Assembly: GCA_035628875.1 (NCBI GenBank)
Contig: DASPIZ010000044.1
Coordinates: 62,001 to 126,000 of the forward strand
From: Ohtaekwangia sp035628875
Lineage (GTDB): Bacteria > Bacteroidota > Bacteroidia > Cytophagales > Cyclobacteriaceae
Length of the DNA stretch: 64,000 nt
Reading direction: 5' to 3'
Shown: positions 7,492 to 17,100 of the stretch, piece by piece
Layout: each line of letters begins with the position of its first letter
How positions within the stretch are numbered: the stretch's first letter is position 1
Made by a program: the position numbers and the translations under genes
The notes under the pieces: generated by a model
The model's database searches: none
What the model saw: the letters and a program-made list of their open reading frames with translations, nothing else
What the model was told of the DNA's origin: nothing

Positions 7492-10400
7492 ATGAGAATA
7501 CTTTACTCGATTTGTTTTTTGTTCTTGGTTTCGGCTGGTTACGGACAATCTATTTTCATTTCAACAGAAACAGGTGGGCCATGGCAAAATGGATCTTCGT
7601 GGAATTGTCTTGATGGAGCGTGTTTGGACGATCCAGGACTTGAGGTGCCAGGTGCAGGTGATATCGCCGTGATCGCTGTAACTACAGGCTTTATCTCTGT
7701 AACGAATAACTCAAATTACGAAGTAGCGGATTTGTACATTATGAATGATGTACCTGCCAATTCACTAAGGCCCAATAGTGTTTTTGGTGTGGGGGTTCCC
7801 ACCATCACAATCACCGGTTCACTTTCGGGAATTTCTCGTGCCATGGATGAATTTCTTCCACCCACTGGACAGGTAATTAATCAATCTGCAAAATCCCCTC
7901 GTTTTGTATTCTCAGGAACCACTGCATCAGAGCCCTTGATTACGAATTGGGGAACAGATGCTCAATTAAGATACGTAACATTTTCACCAGGAGTTGCAAC
8001 AACCAAATCGATACACACATTTTCAGTTGGTAGCCTGGGAACGGTGGACATAACCGATGGAATTATAAATATCGCTTCCGGTCATTACATCTCCGACCCT
8101 AACGGGAATGCAACCATAACCGTACAACCTGCTGCAGCGTTAAGAATATCAGGCTCAATAAGCCGCGATGGTTCTGCTTCCGGCCAGTTTAATTCAATCG
8201 TTATTAACGGATCCTGCAGTGTTCAGGATAGCGGTTTTTTGAATGCGAATAACATTACGCTTGGCGCGGAGTCTACGCTTTCTATTTTGGCAGGTACGAC
8301 GAACACGGGGTGGTACAGGACAACTCCTCCAACAGGAGTATTAAATTTTGCTTCAGGCACGGTGGCGTATGCTGCGAATGGAAATCAAATTGTGGTTCCT
8401 GTATCCTATGGAGACTTAGCGCTTAGTGGTTCAGGAGCCAAGTCGCTTTCCGGAGGAACAGTTACCCTGGGAGGCGATATATCGATCGCTTCAGGTGTAT
8501 CGTTCAATACGAACGCAAGCTTAATTGTTATGGGCAATGTGGAGAACGAAGGAACGTGGAGTGCCGCGCAGATCATATCTTTTGAAGGAGAAGGCCCGCA
8601 AATCCTGGGTGGCAATCCCATTGGTTTTGCTGCAGGATTAAATGTAGGCAATGCCACGACGACACCGGCTACTCTGCTTCGGCTTACTTACAACTTAGAC
8701 ATTAACGGCGAACTCAGAATATATGCGGATGCATCGTTAGACCTCGATGGTAACACGCTATTCCTTGGTGGTAACTTAACATCGAACGGTGTTTTTGCTA
8801 CAACGAATACAAACTCGCTTGTTGTTTTCGATGGAACAACGATTATCAACTCCACAACAGCTACATTGCCGAACATTACAATAACCGGAAGTCTTACAGC
8901 TCCAACCACGTTGAATGTAGCTGGAAATTTCACTAATAATGGAACATTCAATGCCAATAGTGGTACCGTTATTTTTAATGGAACAATCAATCAGGCGATA
9001 GGCGGAACATCTGTGACCACGTTTAGAAACATGACGATTTCAAATGGAACTCCGGATATCGTCTCCATTGAAAGTGCGCAAAACCTGGCTGGTATTCTTA
9101 CGCTCAGTCCGAATTCACTCTTTGATGCAGATGGACTCGGCGGGGGTAATAATGTTTTTACTTTATTGTCCAATGACGATGAACCGACACAGGATGCATC
9201 CATTGCCGCGATTCCTTCGACTGCGGGCATAAGCGGGCGTATTACAGTACAACGGTTTATGGAGATTGAAGGTGTTTATGGCGGTCGTGTTTATCGCTAT
9301 ATCGCTTCTCCGGTTGTGGGCGCCACCGTAGCCGACCTTCAAACCGAAATTCCGGTTACCGGGCCTTTTTCAGGCGCCGATAACATGTCCCCTAACCATT
9401 CAATGTTTTATTATAATGAAGCAGTTACATCAGATGTCAATGGAAGTGGAGGTAACGACGTAAATGATGGCATGGTCGGTTATCCTACAACATCGAACAC
9501 ACAAACTTTTGTGAACGGAAGAGGATATACGCTTTTTGTAAGAGGTGACCTATTGACTGGTTCCGCGCGTTGGGATTTACGCGGCGAGGTACGCGTGGCC
9601 AACAATACGCCTGTTAATCTTAACCCTACTTTTACGCCATCCGGAAATGCTTCCAATGATGGCTGGAACCTAATTGGAAATCCTTTCCCTTCAGCGATTG
9701 ACTGGGATTCACCTTCATGGCAAAAAGCGAACATCGATGGCACGATTTATATCACAGATAATACACAGGCGAATGGCGAAACAATCTATCGTTTATATAA
9801 CGGTTCGATTCAAACCAATGGCGCCAACCGGTATATTGCCACAGGTCAGGCTTTTTACGTGAAAGCATCCGGACCTAATCCTGTCTTGACATTAACTGAA
9901 AATGTAAAATCACCCGGTACAACTACCAGTTTTTTCAGAGAAGCTGAACTAACGAACATATTAAGAACGGCATTGGTGAATGGATCGCGACGGGATGAAA
10001 TGGTAGTTCACTTTCGTGAAGACGCCACTGAAAATTTCGACAATCATGCGGATGCCTGGAAGTTACCAAACTCTTCTGTAAACCTGTATTCTATTTCAGC
10101 AGGGAATAAGCTTGCTATAAATTCCTTAGGTACACTAAGCTGTAACCACGAAATTCAACTTGGAATATCGCAGGTAAAACCAGACACCTATACACTGCAG
10201 TTCTCTCAATTTGAATCGTTTGACAACCGCGTACAAATAAAATTAACTGATCACTATACCAATGCCGTGATCGATGTGCGTAATGGAAGTTATACGTTCG
10301 CAGTAAGTAGCGACCCAGCCACCTTTGGTGATAAGCGGTTTACACTTTCGTGGGAAACTTCGCTTAGTCACAATGTTGATGTGTTAACTCCCGCACCTAC

Positions 10401-11340
10401 TTGTGAACAACCAAGTCCTGAAATTCAAATTCAGGATTCGCAACAAGGTGTTATGCACTACCTAGTAATGAATGATACAGGCGTTTCCGATACACTGGCA
10501 GGTACGGGTAACACGATTAAACTCATCCTTCATCCTGATGCAGTTTCCGCTGGTATTAATAATTTAAAATTAATAAGGTCACTTGGCTGTGGCATTGAAT
10601 CTGAAACAAGTATTCCACTGATCATTCAACCGCAGTACACGATCAGTTCGGTTTCTTCCACTTCGGCATGTCAGTCGGGAAGCGTAACATTAGAGGCTTC
10701 GGCTTCCTATGATGATGCCATCTTTAAATGGTATGAATCGATTGATTCCGAGCAGGCGATACCGGGAGAGACAGGATCAACTTATGTAATCGCGCTACTG
10801 AGTAAGACAAAAACTTATTACGTGGCTGCTGTGAATCCGGCCGGTTGTGAAGGCCCGAGAACAAAAGTCGAGGCTGCGGTTGTTCAATACGATCCGGCAG
10901 AGATAACAGCCAACGGATATCAACTCGTTTCGAATTACGAAACGGGCAACCAGTGGTACTTTAATGGCGAGCCGATCGAAGGTGCAATCGCTGAAACATT
11001 TAATGCAAAGCACTCGGGACTATATGAACTTCAAGTTAATATCAATGGTTGCATTACAACAGCGACCCATACTGCGGATGTGAAATTTACGTTAGAAGAT
11101 CTGATTCCATATCCGAATCCGGTTTCAGATGTGGTTTATTTTGATATTGCGGGTATAGAAGGTTCGCTGTATGTAAAACTCATAACGCCGGTAGGTCGTG
11201 AAATCGGATCTGATAAACGCCTGGAATTTGAAGGTAAAGACCGGTTTAAGGTAAATATGGGAGATCTTGATCCAGGAATATATTTAATAAAAATTCAGAG
11301 TAAAAATAAAATTCATACCTTTAAGGTTATAAAGAACTGA
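7492..11340 (+). CDS. Giant T9SS cargo surface protein A
   Basis: Secreted surface protein of about 1,282 residues, exported by Sec and then by type IX secretion. ATG 7492 is preferred over the upstream GTG at 7480 because it gives a compact signal peptide (MRILYSICFLFLVSAGYGQ). A GPWQNGSSWN motif like the start of G8-type domains follows. Next comes a long beta-rich stretch with 'FTNNGTF / GTVIFNGT' repeats, then a module (residues about 590-810) with RVYRYIASPV, DGWNLIGNPFPSAIDW and GQAFYVKA shared with the two paralogues downstream. Ig-like segments come last, and the final 75 residues are a T9SS type A sorting domain (YPNPVSD ... GIYLIKIQ). No enzymatic motif is seen; an adhesin or matrix role is likely. 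Confidence 0.9.
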   Translation: MRILYSICFLFLVSAGYGQSIFISTETGGPWQNGSSWNCLDGACLDDPGLEVPGAGDIAVIAVTTGFISVTNNSNYEVADLYIMNDVPANSLRPNSVFGVGVPTITITGSLSGISRAMDEFLPPTGQVINQSAKSPRFVFSGTTASEPLITNWGTDAQLRYVTFSPGVATTKSIHTFSVGSLGTVDITDGIINIASGHYISDPNGNATITVQPAAALRISGSISRDGSASGQFNSIVINGSCSVQDSGFLNANNITLGAESTLSILAGTTNTGWYRTTPPTGVLNFASGTVAYAANGNQIVVPVSYGDLALSGSGAKSLSGGTVTLGGDISIASGVSFNTNASLIVMGNVENEGTWSAAQIISFEGEGPQILGGNPIGFAAGLNVGNATTTPATLLRLTYNLDINGELRIYADASLDLDGNTLFLGGNLTSNGVFATTNTNSLVVFDGTTIINSTTATLPNITITGSLTAPTTLNVAGNFTNNGTFNANSGTVIFNGTINQAIGGTSVTTFRNMTISNGTPDIVSIESAQNLAGILTLSPNSLFDADGLGGGNNVFTLLSNDDEPTQDASIAAIPSTAGISGRITVQRFMEIEGVYGGRVYRYIASPVVGATVADLQTEIPVTGPFSGADNMSPNHSMFYYNEAVTSDVNGSGGNDVNDGMVGYPTTSNTQTFVNGRGYTLFVRGDLLTGSARWDLRGEVRVANNTPVNLNPTFTPSGNASNDGWNLIGNPFPSAIDWDSPSWQKANIDGTIYITDNTQANGETIYRLYNGSIQTNGANRYIATGQAFYVKASGPNPVLTLTENVKSPGTTTSFFREAELTNILRTALVNGSRRDEMVVHFREDATENFDNHADAWKLPNSSVNLYSISAGNKLAINSLGTLSCNHEIQLGISQVKPDTYTLQFSQFESFDNRVQIKLTDHYTNAVIDVRNGSYTFAVSSDPATFGDKRFTLSWETSLSHNVDVLTPAPTCEQPSPEIQIQDSQQGVMHYLVMNDTGVSDTLAGTGNTIKLILHPDAVSAGINNLKLIRSLGCGIESETSIPLIIQPQYTISSVSSTSACQSGSVTLEASASYDDAIFKWYESIDSEQAIPGETGSTYVIALLSKTKTYYVAAVNPAGCEGPRTKVEAAVVQYDPAEITANGYQLVSNYETGNQWYFNGEPIEGAIAETFNAKHSGLYELQVNINGCITTATHTADVKFTLEDLIPYPNPVSDVVYFDIAGIEGSLYVKLITPVGREIGSDKRLEFEGKDRFKVNMGDLDPGIYLIKIQSKNKIHTFKVIKN

Positions 11341-11347
11341 TTAAGCA

Positions 11348-11563
11348 ATGATTACCCGAATATTCACGTTTTCCAGGACGTTTATCATTACCCTGTTTTT
11401 GCTAATGTCCGTTGAATTGGTCGCTCAGCCGGGAAACCCCGATTGCCCGGAGCCCCCTTGTCAGGGAGATGATGTGCCGATAACCGGTATTGAACTTCTC
11501 ATCGGAGCAGGTGCTATTTGGGGAGCAAAAAAATATGCGGATAGTCGTAAGCAACGGAAATAG
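11348..11563 (+). CDS. Tiny secreted protein with exosortase-type (PID-CTERM-like) tail
   Basis: A 71-residue protein 7 bases behind cargo gene A. It has a signal peptide (ending ELVAQ), then a very short mature segment rich in Pro and Cys (PDCPEPPCQGDD). The C-terminus is tripartite: a VPITG motif, a hydrophobic stretch (IELLIGAGAIWGA) and a basic end (KKYADSRKQRK). That layout matches exosortase recognition signals and resembles Bacteroidota PID-CTERM tails, which have Pro-Ile-Asp where this has Pro-Ile-Thr. With xrtF 6 kb upstream, it is a plausible substrate. The family name is recalled, not searched. The gene is followed by a strong terminator, so it ends the transcript. Confidence 0.72.
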   Translation: MITRIFTFSRTFIITLFLLMSVELVAQPGNPDCPEPPCQGDDVPITGIELLIGAGAIWGAKKYADSRKQRK

Positions 11564-11582
11564 ACTAACGCAGATAAAAATT

Positions 11583-11617
11583 AAAGTCCTGGAGAATACT
11601 CCGGGACTTTTTTGTTT
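11583..11617 (+). terminator. Rho-independent terminator
   Basis: A 12-bp stem, AAAGTCCTGGAG with CTCCGGGACTTT (one G-T wobble), has a 4-base AATA loop and runs directly into T-rich TTTTTTGTTTTT. It lies 20 bases past the tiny secreted protein gene and closes the transcript of cargo gene A. Confidence 0.85.
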
Positions 11618-12062
11618 TTAGTGGGTTGGTTTGTCGCGAAAACAACAAATGTGAATTTCTCTTGCACTTTGCGGTCTTTGTCGGTTCCATCCCATCTTCA
11701 TGTCATTGAAATTTAAGGAGATCTGAGGTTTACACTGCTTCCGCCTTTTAAAATGCAGTAACGAGCGGCATTTAATAAAATCTTTTACCGTTAGCATTAA
11801 TGAGCGGCATAAGCTAAGCGCTTGAATTTCGGTGTAATGGAATTCCCTATTTGAGAAATATTTGTCCATGAATGCACCAATTTTGACATCGAAATGTATT
11901 TTTCGACGATAAATTAAATACCTTAAAAATCCGGCTTCTTTGTATTTTTGCTTAAATTTCGGCTATTACCTAAGTAGCTATCTCGGAATCACTGGGATTT
12001 TTCCTAGGTAGTACGATTATTGAAGTTGATTCAATAATCAAATGGCCTCTAACCTAACATTT
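11618..12062. promoter_or_regulatory. Spacer and structured leader before cargo gene B
   Basis: The first 300 bases show no gene. TATTTTTG at 11943-11950 fits the Bacteroidota -7 box. Downstream, in what would be the 5' leader, lie two structured elements. One is an imperfect inverted repeat, ATTACCTAAG (11965-11974) against CCTAGGTAGT (12003-12012). The other is a perfect 10-bp inverted repeat, GATTATTGAA (12015-12024) with TTCAATAATC (12030-12039), ending 23 bases before ATG 12063. They could be operators or an RNA structure covering the translation start. I do not recognise a described riboswitch. Confidence 0.5.
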
Positions 12063-15000
12063 ATGTTGTTCAAAATACAAGCACTTCTGATCGCGGGTCT
12101 TTTTGGGGTGTGTTTTCAAGCCCAGTCGCAAACTTACAGCACTATCAAAACAGGGCCATGGAATGACCCGTTGACTTGGTCGGATGGAATAATTCCGACA
12201 GGTGTAAACTCGACGGCTATCCAAGTTAACCATAACGTTTCTCTTCCCAGCGGCTATGCTGTAGAAATAGACGGAACAACGGTAAACAGTGGTATACTAC
12301 TTACGGTTAGTTCGGGTGCAACGCTGACCTTGGCAGGCGCTGAGAATGCAATAACCGTGTTAGGAACGGGGCGAGTGATTGTATCGGGTACGATGGTCGG
12401 TGCAGATGGTTATACAATTGGTTCCAACAACACGGCTTCTAGATTCTTATTTAATTCGGGAAGTGTTTTCGAACATCAATACACCACAGCACAGGGAGAG
12501 TTGCCTGTCGCTTTATGGGGCAGCGGGTCAACCCTTCTAATTACTGGATATACAAACGCGATCGGAGGCACAACGCAGGGAAATTGGAACCAGCAATTTC
12601 ATCATGTAATATTTAACCTTCCTAATTTAACAGGCGATCTTAATCTTAATGCGAATCTAACCGTAATCAGGGGGAATCTATCCGTTCTTTCCACGGGTAC
12701 CGGATCGATATCTTTAATCAATGGTGAAAACTTAAAAGCTATTAATATCTTAGGCCACATGCTGATTTCCGGAGATTCAAGATTATACCTTAACCGCGGC
12801 GGAAATAGTAACAGTATTAACATCACCGGTAATTTGAATATAAACCTTTCACCGGGCGTAACATGTGATTTGGCAACTAGTGGCTCCTACACACTTAACC
12901 TGAACGGCAATCTGTCTTATAATTCACCGGGTGCTGCATTGAACATGATAACGGCAAACAACGGAGTGGCTATATGGAAAGTGAAAGGAAACGTAACGTT
13001 AGCAGCCGGATCATTCCATGAATCAGATGGAGCCAATACATCAAGAAGTGAACTTCATTTTGTTCGCGGTGCTTCATCGGCGCAAACTTTCACCAACAAC
13101 AATTGTATAACTGAAAATACTACACTGCATTACGTCGTAGGGACCAACACCGGCTTACCCAATACGCCTAACATAGTGGATATACTCGGAGAGAGTGCAC
13201 TGAAAGGTAATGCCAGCACATTGACGGTATTCAGCAACGGCCGCATTCGCTTATTCTCCACAAATCCAACAGGTGCTTTCGTAACTGACGGTGCGGGGAA
13301 TATCCAGGTTGGCGGAGACATAACTTTCCAAACAGGATCGCGGCTCGTATATAAAGGAACAACACCACAAGTGATTGGGAATGGCCATCCAGCTACGCTT
13401 GGCGTACATCTTGAAATTGATAACTTTGCCGGCGTAAGCTTTAACGATAATTCCAATGGAGGAAATGCAGGTAACAATCTCGTCGTCGGTGGAAATCTAC
13501 TATTAACTGGAGGAGACCTGATCTTACAAGGACAATCTAACGAGCGCATTCTGGAACTACGTGGATTTATAACTGCTAGTGGAAATCGAATTTACGCATC
13601 AGGTCCTATGGCTGATATAGTCATATATGGTGCTGGCAATTTGGGCACACTTCCGTTCGCTCCGGGCGCACAGACTTTCCGGAACCTCTACATTAATCGC
13701 AGCGGTGGTGGTGTTCTAATTGATAATCAACTTTCATTGTCGGGCGATCTAACGCTGGTCCAGGGAAACATCACATGTACATTGGGTTTTAATGTTGCAG
13801 GCGATGTTACTTTACAAAATTCAGGTTCGATCATATCGTTGGGCCCTGTTTCAATTGGTGGGAGTTTAACAATACCTTCAGGTTCGTCGTTTACGCAGGA
13901 AGGTGATGTTACCATCGGCCAAGACTTTGTCAACAATGGCGCATTTACTACCGGATTTAATACAATCACATTTAACGGCACTGCAGCTCAGGAAATAAGT
14001 GGAACAACAACGAATGCCTTTTATAATATTGTTATTGAGAATGCTACTGATACAGTACGCATTATGTCTGACCAGAATTTAAAAGGTGTATTAAGACTTG
14101 GCGAGAATGCGGTTATTGATGTTGATGGAACGGGTGAAAACCCTGCTGTATTTACGTTGCTCAGTACCGGAGATAATTTTATTGATGATGGGTCAATTGG
14201 ATACATACCGGCTTCTGCTGTCATTCTTGGAAACATCACGGTCCAGCGCTACATGGCTGCTGAAGGAAGAATATATCGTTATTTATCTTCTCCGATTACA
14301 ACGGGTAGGGTAAGCGATCTTCAGGCTGTATTTCCTATCACCGGAAATTTTTCAGGGAGTTCTACCTGTACCGGATGTTCTACCAACGCTTCAATGTTTT
14401 ATTATGATGCAGCTACATCAGCGTATGTTCCATATCCTTCCGCTGATAGTGCTGAGCCACTCGAACCAGGAAGAGGTTATTCCACCTTTATCAGACAGGA
14501 TGTTGCAGGGCCAGGACCGCTCACCTTAAATTTTACCGGTGTTCCGAATCGTGGTGAGATCATGTTACCTGTTTCATACAATAGCACAACACCCAATGAC
14601 AGCTGGAACCTTGTAGGCAACCCATACCCTTCACGTGTCAACTGGGGATTCATGGGATGGTTATCTTCGGGAATAGGAGAAACGATAGCAATTCGTGATA
14701 ACGCATCGGGAAGTTTTCGTTATTGTGGATGGGATGGCGCCGGTTATGTGGATCTGACGAATGGCGTCATTGCGACTGGCCAGGCATTCTGGGTACGTGC
14801 ACTTGACGAAACTGCATTTCTAATGATTACGGAAGATGCGAAAACGCTTGAGTCAGGAAAATTTTACCGGACTGAATCAAAACCATTGAGTATGCTCACC
14901 GTGGAACTGAAAGGCGGAACATTACAAGACGTGACGTATCTTAAACTAAAGGAAGATGCATCGCTCGGCATAGATGCTTTTGACGCTCCGAAGTTGACGA

Positions 15001-16313
15001 ATGATTACATGAACTTCGCGACCCGTTTTGCATCAGGGAAGCCAATGGCGGTAAACGCTATTAGTGCGCTTCCGTGTGGTGAAGAAATTATTCTGGATTT
15101 GAGTTTTGTTAAAAACAGCAGTGGAAGGTACTTGGCCAACCCGGTAAGGAGTTATACACTGTCTTTCGATACAAAAGGAAAATTTGATGCGTATAACATT
15201 ACATTAATTGATTCATATAGAGGCACCAGCCACTCCGTTGGATCGGGGACTTCTTTCAATTTTACAATCACAACAGATCCGGCAAGTATGGTACAAGATC
15301 GTTTCCGCCTGGTACTGGAAGAAAAATTACCTGCCCTTGATCTTGAATTAACAACTACCGCGGTATGCGCAGATCAGGACGCAGAGATCATGATTTCTAA
15401 AACAGAAGAACACGTTACGTACGTTCTGCAATATCAGGGTAATTTGATTAATGAAATAGCAGGCGGGAAAGACGTAAAATTCCAGGTACCAGCATCGCTT
15501 TTGCAACAAGCCGACAACGAATTTATCGTTTACGCAAAAACGCTGTGTGGAAATTCTTTTCAACTAAACGAAGTAATTGTAAAGAGAACTCCTTTGATTG
15601 AAGCAAAAGGGATTTCCGGAACGCAATGTGGTGCAGGAATGGTGACGCTATCTGCCGACAGTGATGGATTATCACAACGGTATAACTGGTATGAATCTTC
15701 CGAAAGTACCGTTCCATTGGAAGGTTTTACAGGGAATACATTCACAACACCAGTATTAAGTAAAAGCCGTCAATATTATGTAGCTGCGGTAAACGAACTT
15801 GGCTGTGAAGGCGTTCGCGCAGCTGTTAAGGCTGAAATAAACTACGTAGAACCCGTGATCAGTGAAAGTAATAGTAAACTTATCTCGAACTACACGACAG
15901 GAAACCAATGGTTTTTAAATGGTGAACTATTAACCGGCGCAGACCAGCATGAATTTACGCCTCAGGAAACCGGAGAATATTCGCTTCAGGTTTCATTGAA
16001 TGGATGCATTTCCTTTTCACCAGCACAGATGTTCATTGTAAATGCCTTGCCTGAAAACGGCATTAATGCAGGAATTCGACTCTATCCAAATCCGGTACCG
16101 GATCGATTAACGGTTCGTGTTCCGATAACAACTGGCTACACACATGCTGTTCTGATGGGCCTTCAGGGAGAAAAGATACAGGATATTCCGCTCCATGAAA
16201 GCGATGGATACCAAAACGGAGAAATGGTTATGAAACATTTTCCGAAAGGCGTTTACTTCGTGAAATTGTCCGGTAGGGAAGGGGTGCGGGCGTTTAAGAT
16301 TGTTAAGGAGTAG
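12063..16313 (+). CDS. Giant T9SS cargo surface protein B
   Basis: Largest of the three paralogues, about 1,416 residues. ATG 12063 gives a good signal peptide (MLFKIQALLIAGLFGV ... QSQ); an in-frame ATG at 12042 would add seven polar residues. The mature start has GPWNDPLTWSDGIIPTG, a G8-like motif, then many short beta repeats (GNLNINLS, GNLSYNSP, GNLLLTGG) suggesting a beta-helix. The shared module follows (YRYLSSPITTGRVSDLQ, SWNLVGNPYPSRVNW, GQAFWVRA), then Ig-like segments and a C-terminal type A sorting domain (LYPNPVPDRLTV ... KGVYFVKLS). It is probably cell-surface anchored. No catalytic residues are evident. It has its own leader, so it may be regulated apart from gene A. Confidence 0.9.
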   Translation: MLFKIQALLIAGLFGVCFQAQSQTYSTIKTGPWNDPLTWSDGIIPTGVNSTAIQVNHNVSLPSGYAVEIDGTTVNSGILLTVSSGATLTLAGAENAITVLGTGRVIVSGTMVGADGYTIGSNNTASRFLFNSGSVFEHQYTTAQGELPVALWGSGSTLLITGYTNAIGGTTQGNWNQQFHHVIFNLPNLTGDLNLNANLTVIRGNLSVLSTGTGSISLINGENLKAINILGHMLISGDSRLYLNRGGNSNSINITGNLNINLSPGVTCDLATSGSYTLNLNGNLSYNSPGAALNMITANNGVAIWKVKGNVTLAAGSFHESDGANTSRSELHFVRGASSAQTFTNNNCITENTTLHYVVGTNTGLPNTPNIVDILGESALKGNASTLTVFSNGRIRLFSTNPTGAFVTDGAGNIQVGGDITFQTGSRLVYKGTTPQVIGNGHPATLGVHLEIDNFAGVSFNDNSNGGNAGNNLVVGGNLLLTGGDLILQGQSNERILELRGFITASGNRIYASGPMADIVIYGAGNLGTLPFAPGAQTFRNLYINRSGGGVLIDNQLSLSGDLTLVQGNITCTLGFNVAGDVTLQNSGSIISLGPVSIGGSLTIPSGSSFTQEGDVTIGQDFVNNGAFTTGFNTITFNGTAAQEISGTTTNAFYNIVIENATDTVRIMSDQNLKGVLRLGENAVIDVDGTGENPAVFTLLSTGDNFIDDGSIGYIPASAVILGNITVQRYMAAEGRIYRYLSSPITTGRVSDLQAVFPITGNFSGSSTCTGCSTNASMFYYDAATSAYVPYPSADSAEPLEPGRGYSTFIRQDVAGPGPLTLNFTGVPNRGEIMLPVSYNSTTPNDSWNLVGNPYPSRVNWGFMGWLSSGIGETIAIRDNASGSFRYCGWDGAGYVDLTNGVIATGQAFWVRALDETAFLMITEDAKTLESGKFYRTESKPLSMLTVELKGGTLQDVTYLKLKEDASLGIDAFDAPKLTNDYMNFATRFASGKPMAVNAISALPCGEEIILDLSFVKNSSGRYLANPVRSYTLSFDTKGKFDAYNITLIDSYRGTSHSVGSGTSFNFTITTDPASMVQDRFRLVLEEKLPALDLELTTTAVCADQDAEIMISKTEEHVTYVLQYQGNLINEIAGGKDVKFQVPASLLQQADNEFIVYAKTLCGNSFQLNEVIVKRTPLIEAKGISGTQCGAGMVTLSADSDGLSQRYNWYESSESTVPLEGFTGNTFTTPVLSKSRQYYVAAVNELGCEGVRAAVKAEINYVEPVISESNSKLISNYTTGNQWFLNGELLTGADQHEFTPQETGEYSLQVSLNGCISFSPAQMFIVNALPENGINAGIRLYPNPVPDRLTVRVPITTGYTHAVLMGLQGEKIQDIPLHESDGYQNGEMVMKHFPKGVYFVKLSGREGVRAFKIVKE

Positions 16314-17100
16314 CTACGAGCTTTGAGCTACGAGCTGCGAGTTTGTGGGGATTGGATTTGTGAGGGCTTGTGTTTTGTGTTTTTAACCCTTCCGCCTTTG
16401 CTACGCTCGGCACCTTCCTTAGTAAGGAAGGGTTTTGAATACATCACGAAGGATGTCATGACGGGTCGTAGAAAGAGGGATTGAGGGTTATGGTAAGAAA
16501 GTCATAGGAAGAAAGGACGCATCGTAGAGGAGTGGATGATTCCTTCCCACTATTACCGTCATCCTGAATTGTGCTTGCTCCGCAAGCGCGCAATGAAGGA
16601 TCCTCAAGGAGAGCGGTAGAATCCTATCGTTATCGAATTCGCTTTCGCGTTAAGCATCGTAAACTTCGAATCTGGTACGATTGTGAGTGGATGATTCCTT
16701 CCCGCTATTACCGTCATCCTGAATTGTGCTTGCACCGCAAGCGCGCAATGAAGGATCTCCAAGGAGAGCGGTAGCATCCCCATCGTTATCGAAATCGCTT
16801 TCACGTTAAGCATCGTAGACTTCGAATTTGGAAGAACTTTGTAGTACGATGGTGTGGACCATAGTGCGTGAACTGGTCCACTTGATTGTGACTTGCCTTA
16901 GTAGCGTGATCTTGGTTTTTCGATAAAGAGCGATTTATTCCGCTGTTCCGGGGGATCCTTCATTACGCACCAGCTGCGCTGTTGCAATTCAGGATGACGG
17001 GTCGTAGAGAGGGAATGCATGGGAGTCGATTGTTTTTGATCTTTGAATCCGGATTATTAATTTCGTCTTACCGTTTTCTGTTAATTTAAATATCTGTTGT
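16314..17100. repeat. 787-base repeat-rich spacer between cargo genes B and C
   Basis: No gene is seen. In order: a GAGCTACGAGC word repeat just after the stop; a hairpin at 16385-16434 (AACCCTTCC ... GGAAGGGTT, enclosing CTTCCTTAGTAAGGAAG); two tandem direct copies of a 145-146-base unit (listed separately); and at 16953-17001 an inverted, diverged version of the same unit core (GATCCTTCATT ... CAGGATGACG). Short apparent reading frames in the repeats are mirrored in both copies and look like by-products. Confidence 0.75.
16531..16831. repeat. Two tandem copies of a 145-base unit, 155-base period
   Basis: Copy 1 spans 16531-16675 and copy 2 spans 16686-16831. Both run from AGTGGATGATTCCTTCCC through CGTCATCCTGAATTGTGC, GCGCGCAATGAAGGATC, GGAGAGCGGTAG and CGTTATCGAA to CTTCGAAT. 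They differ at only about a dozen positions. The inner core contains CATCCTGAA and GAAGGATC, which recur inverted about 120 bases downstream and, shorter, at 26105-26155, so it belongs to a dispersed repeat family. No transposase is present. Confidence 0.85.

Noticed and set aside
11618..11869. Minus-strand 83-codon frame
   Set aside because: No family character, poor composition, and part of it is made of the common GCAAAGTGC-type spacer words; no promoter or coupled neighbour.
16571..16813. Short frames on both strands in the tandem repeat
   Set aside because: They are mirrored in both repeat copies and follow the repeat, not coding constraint.
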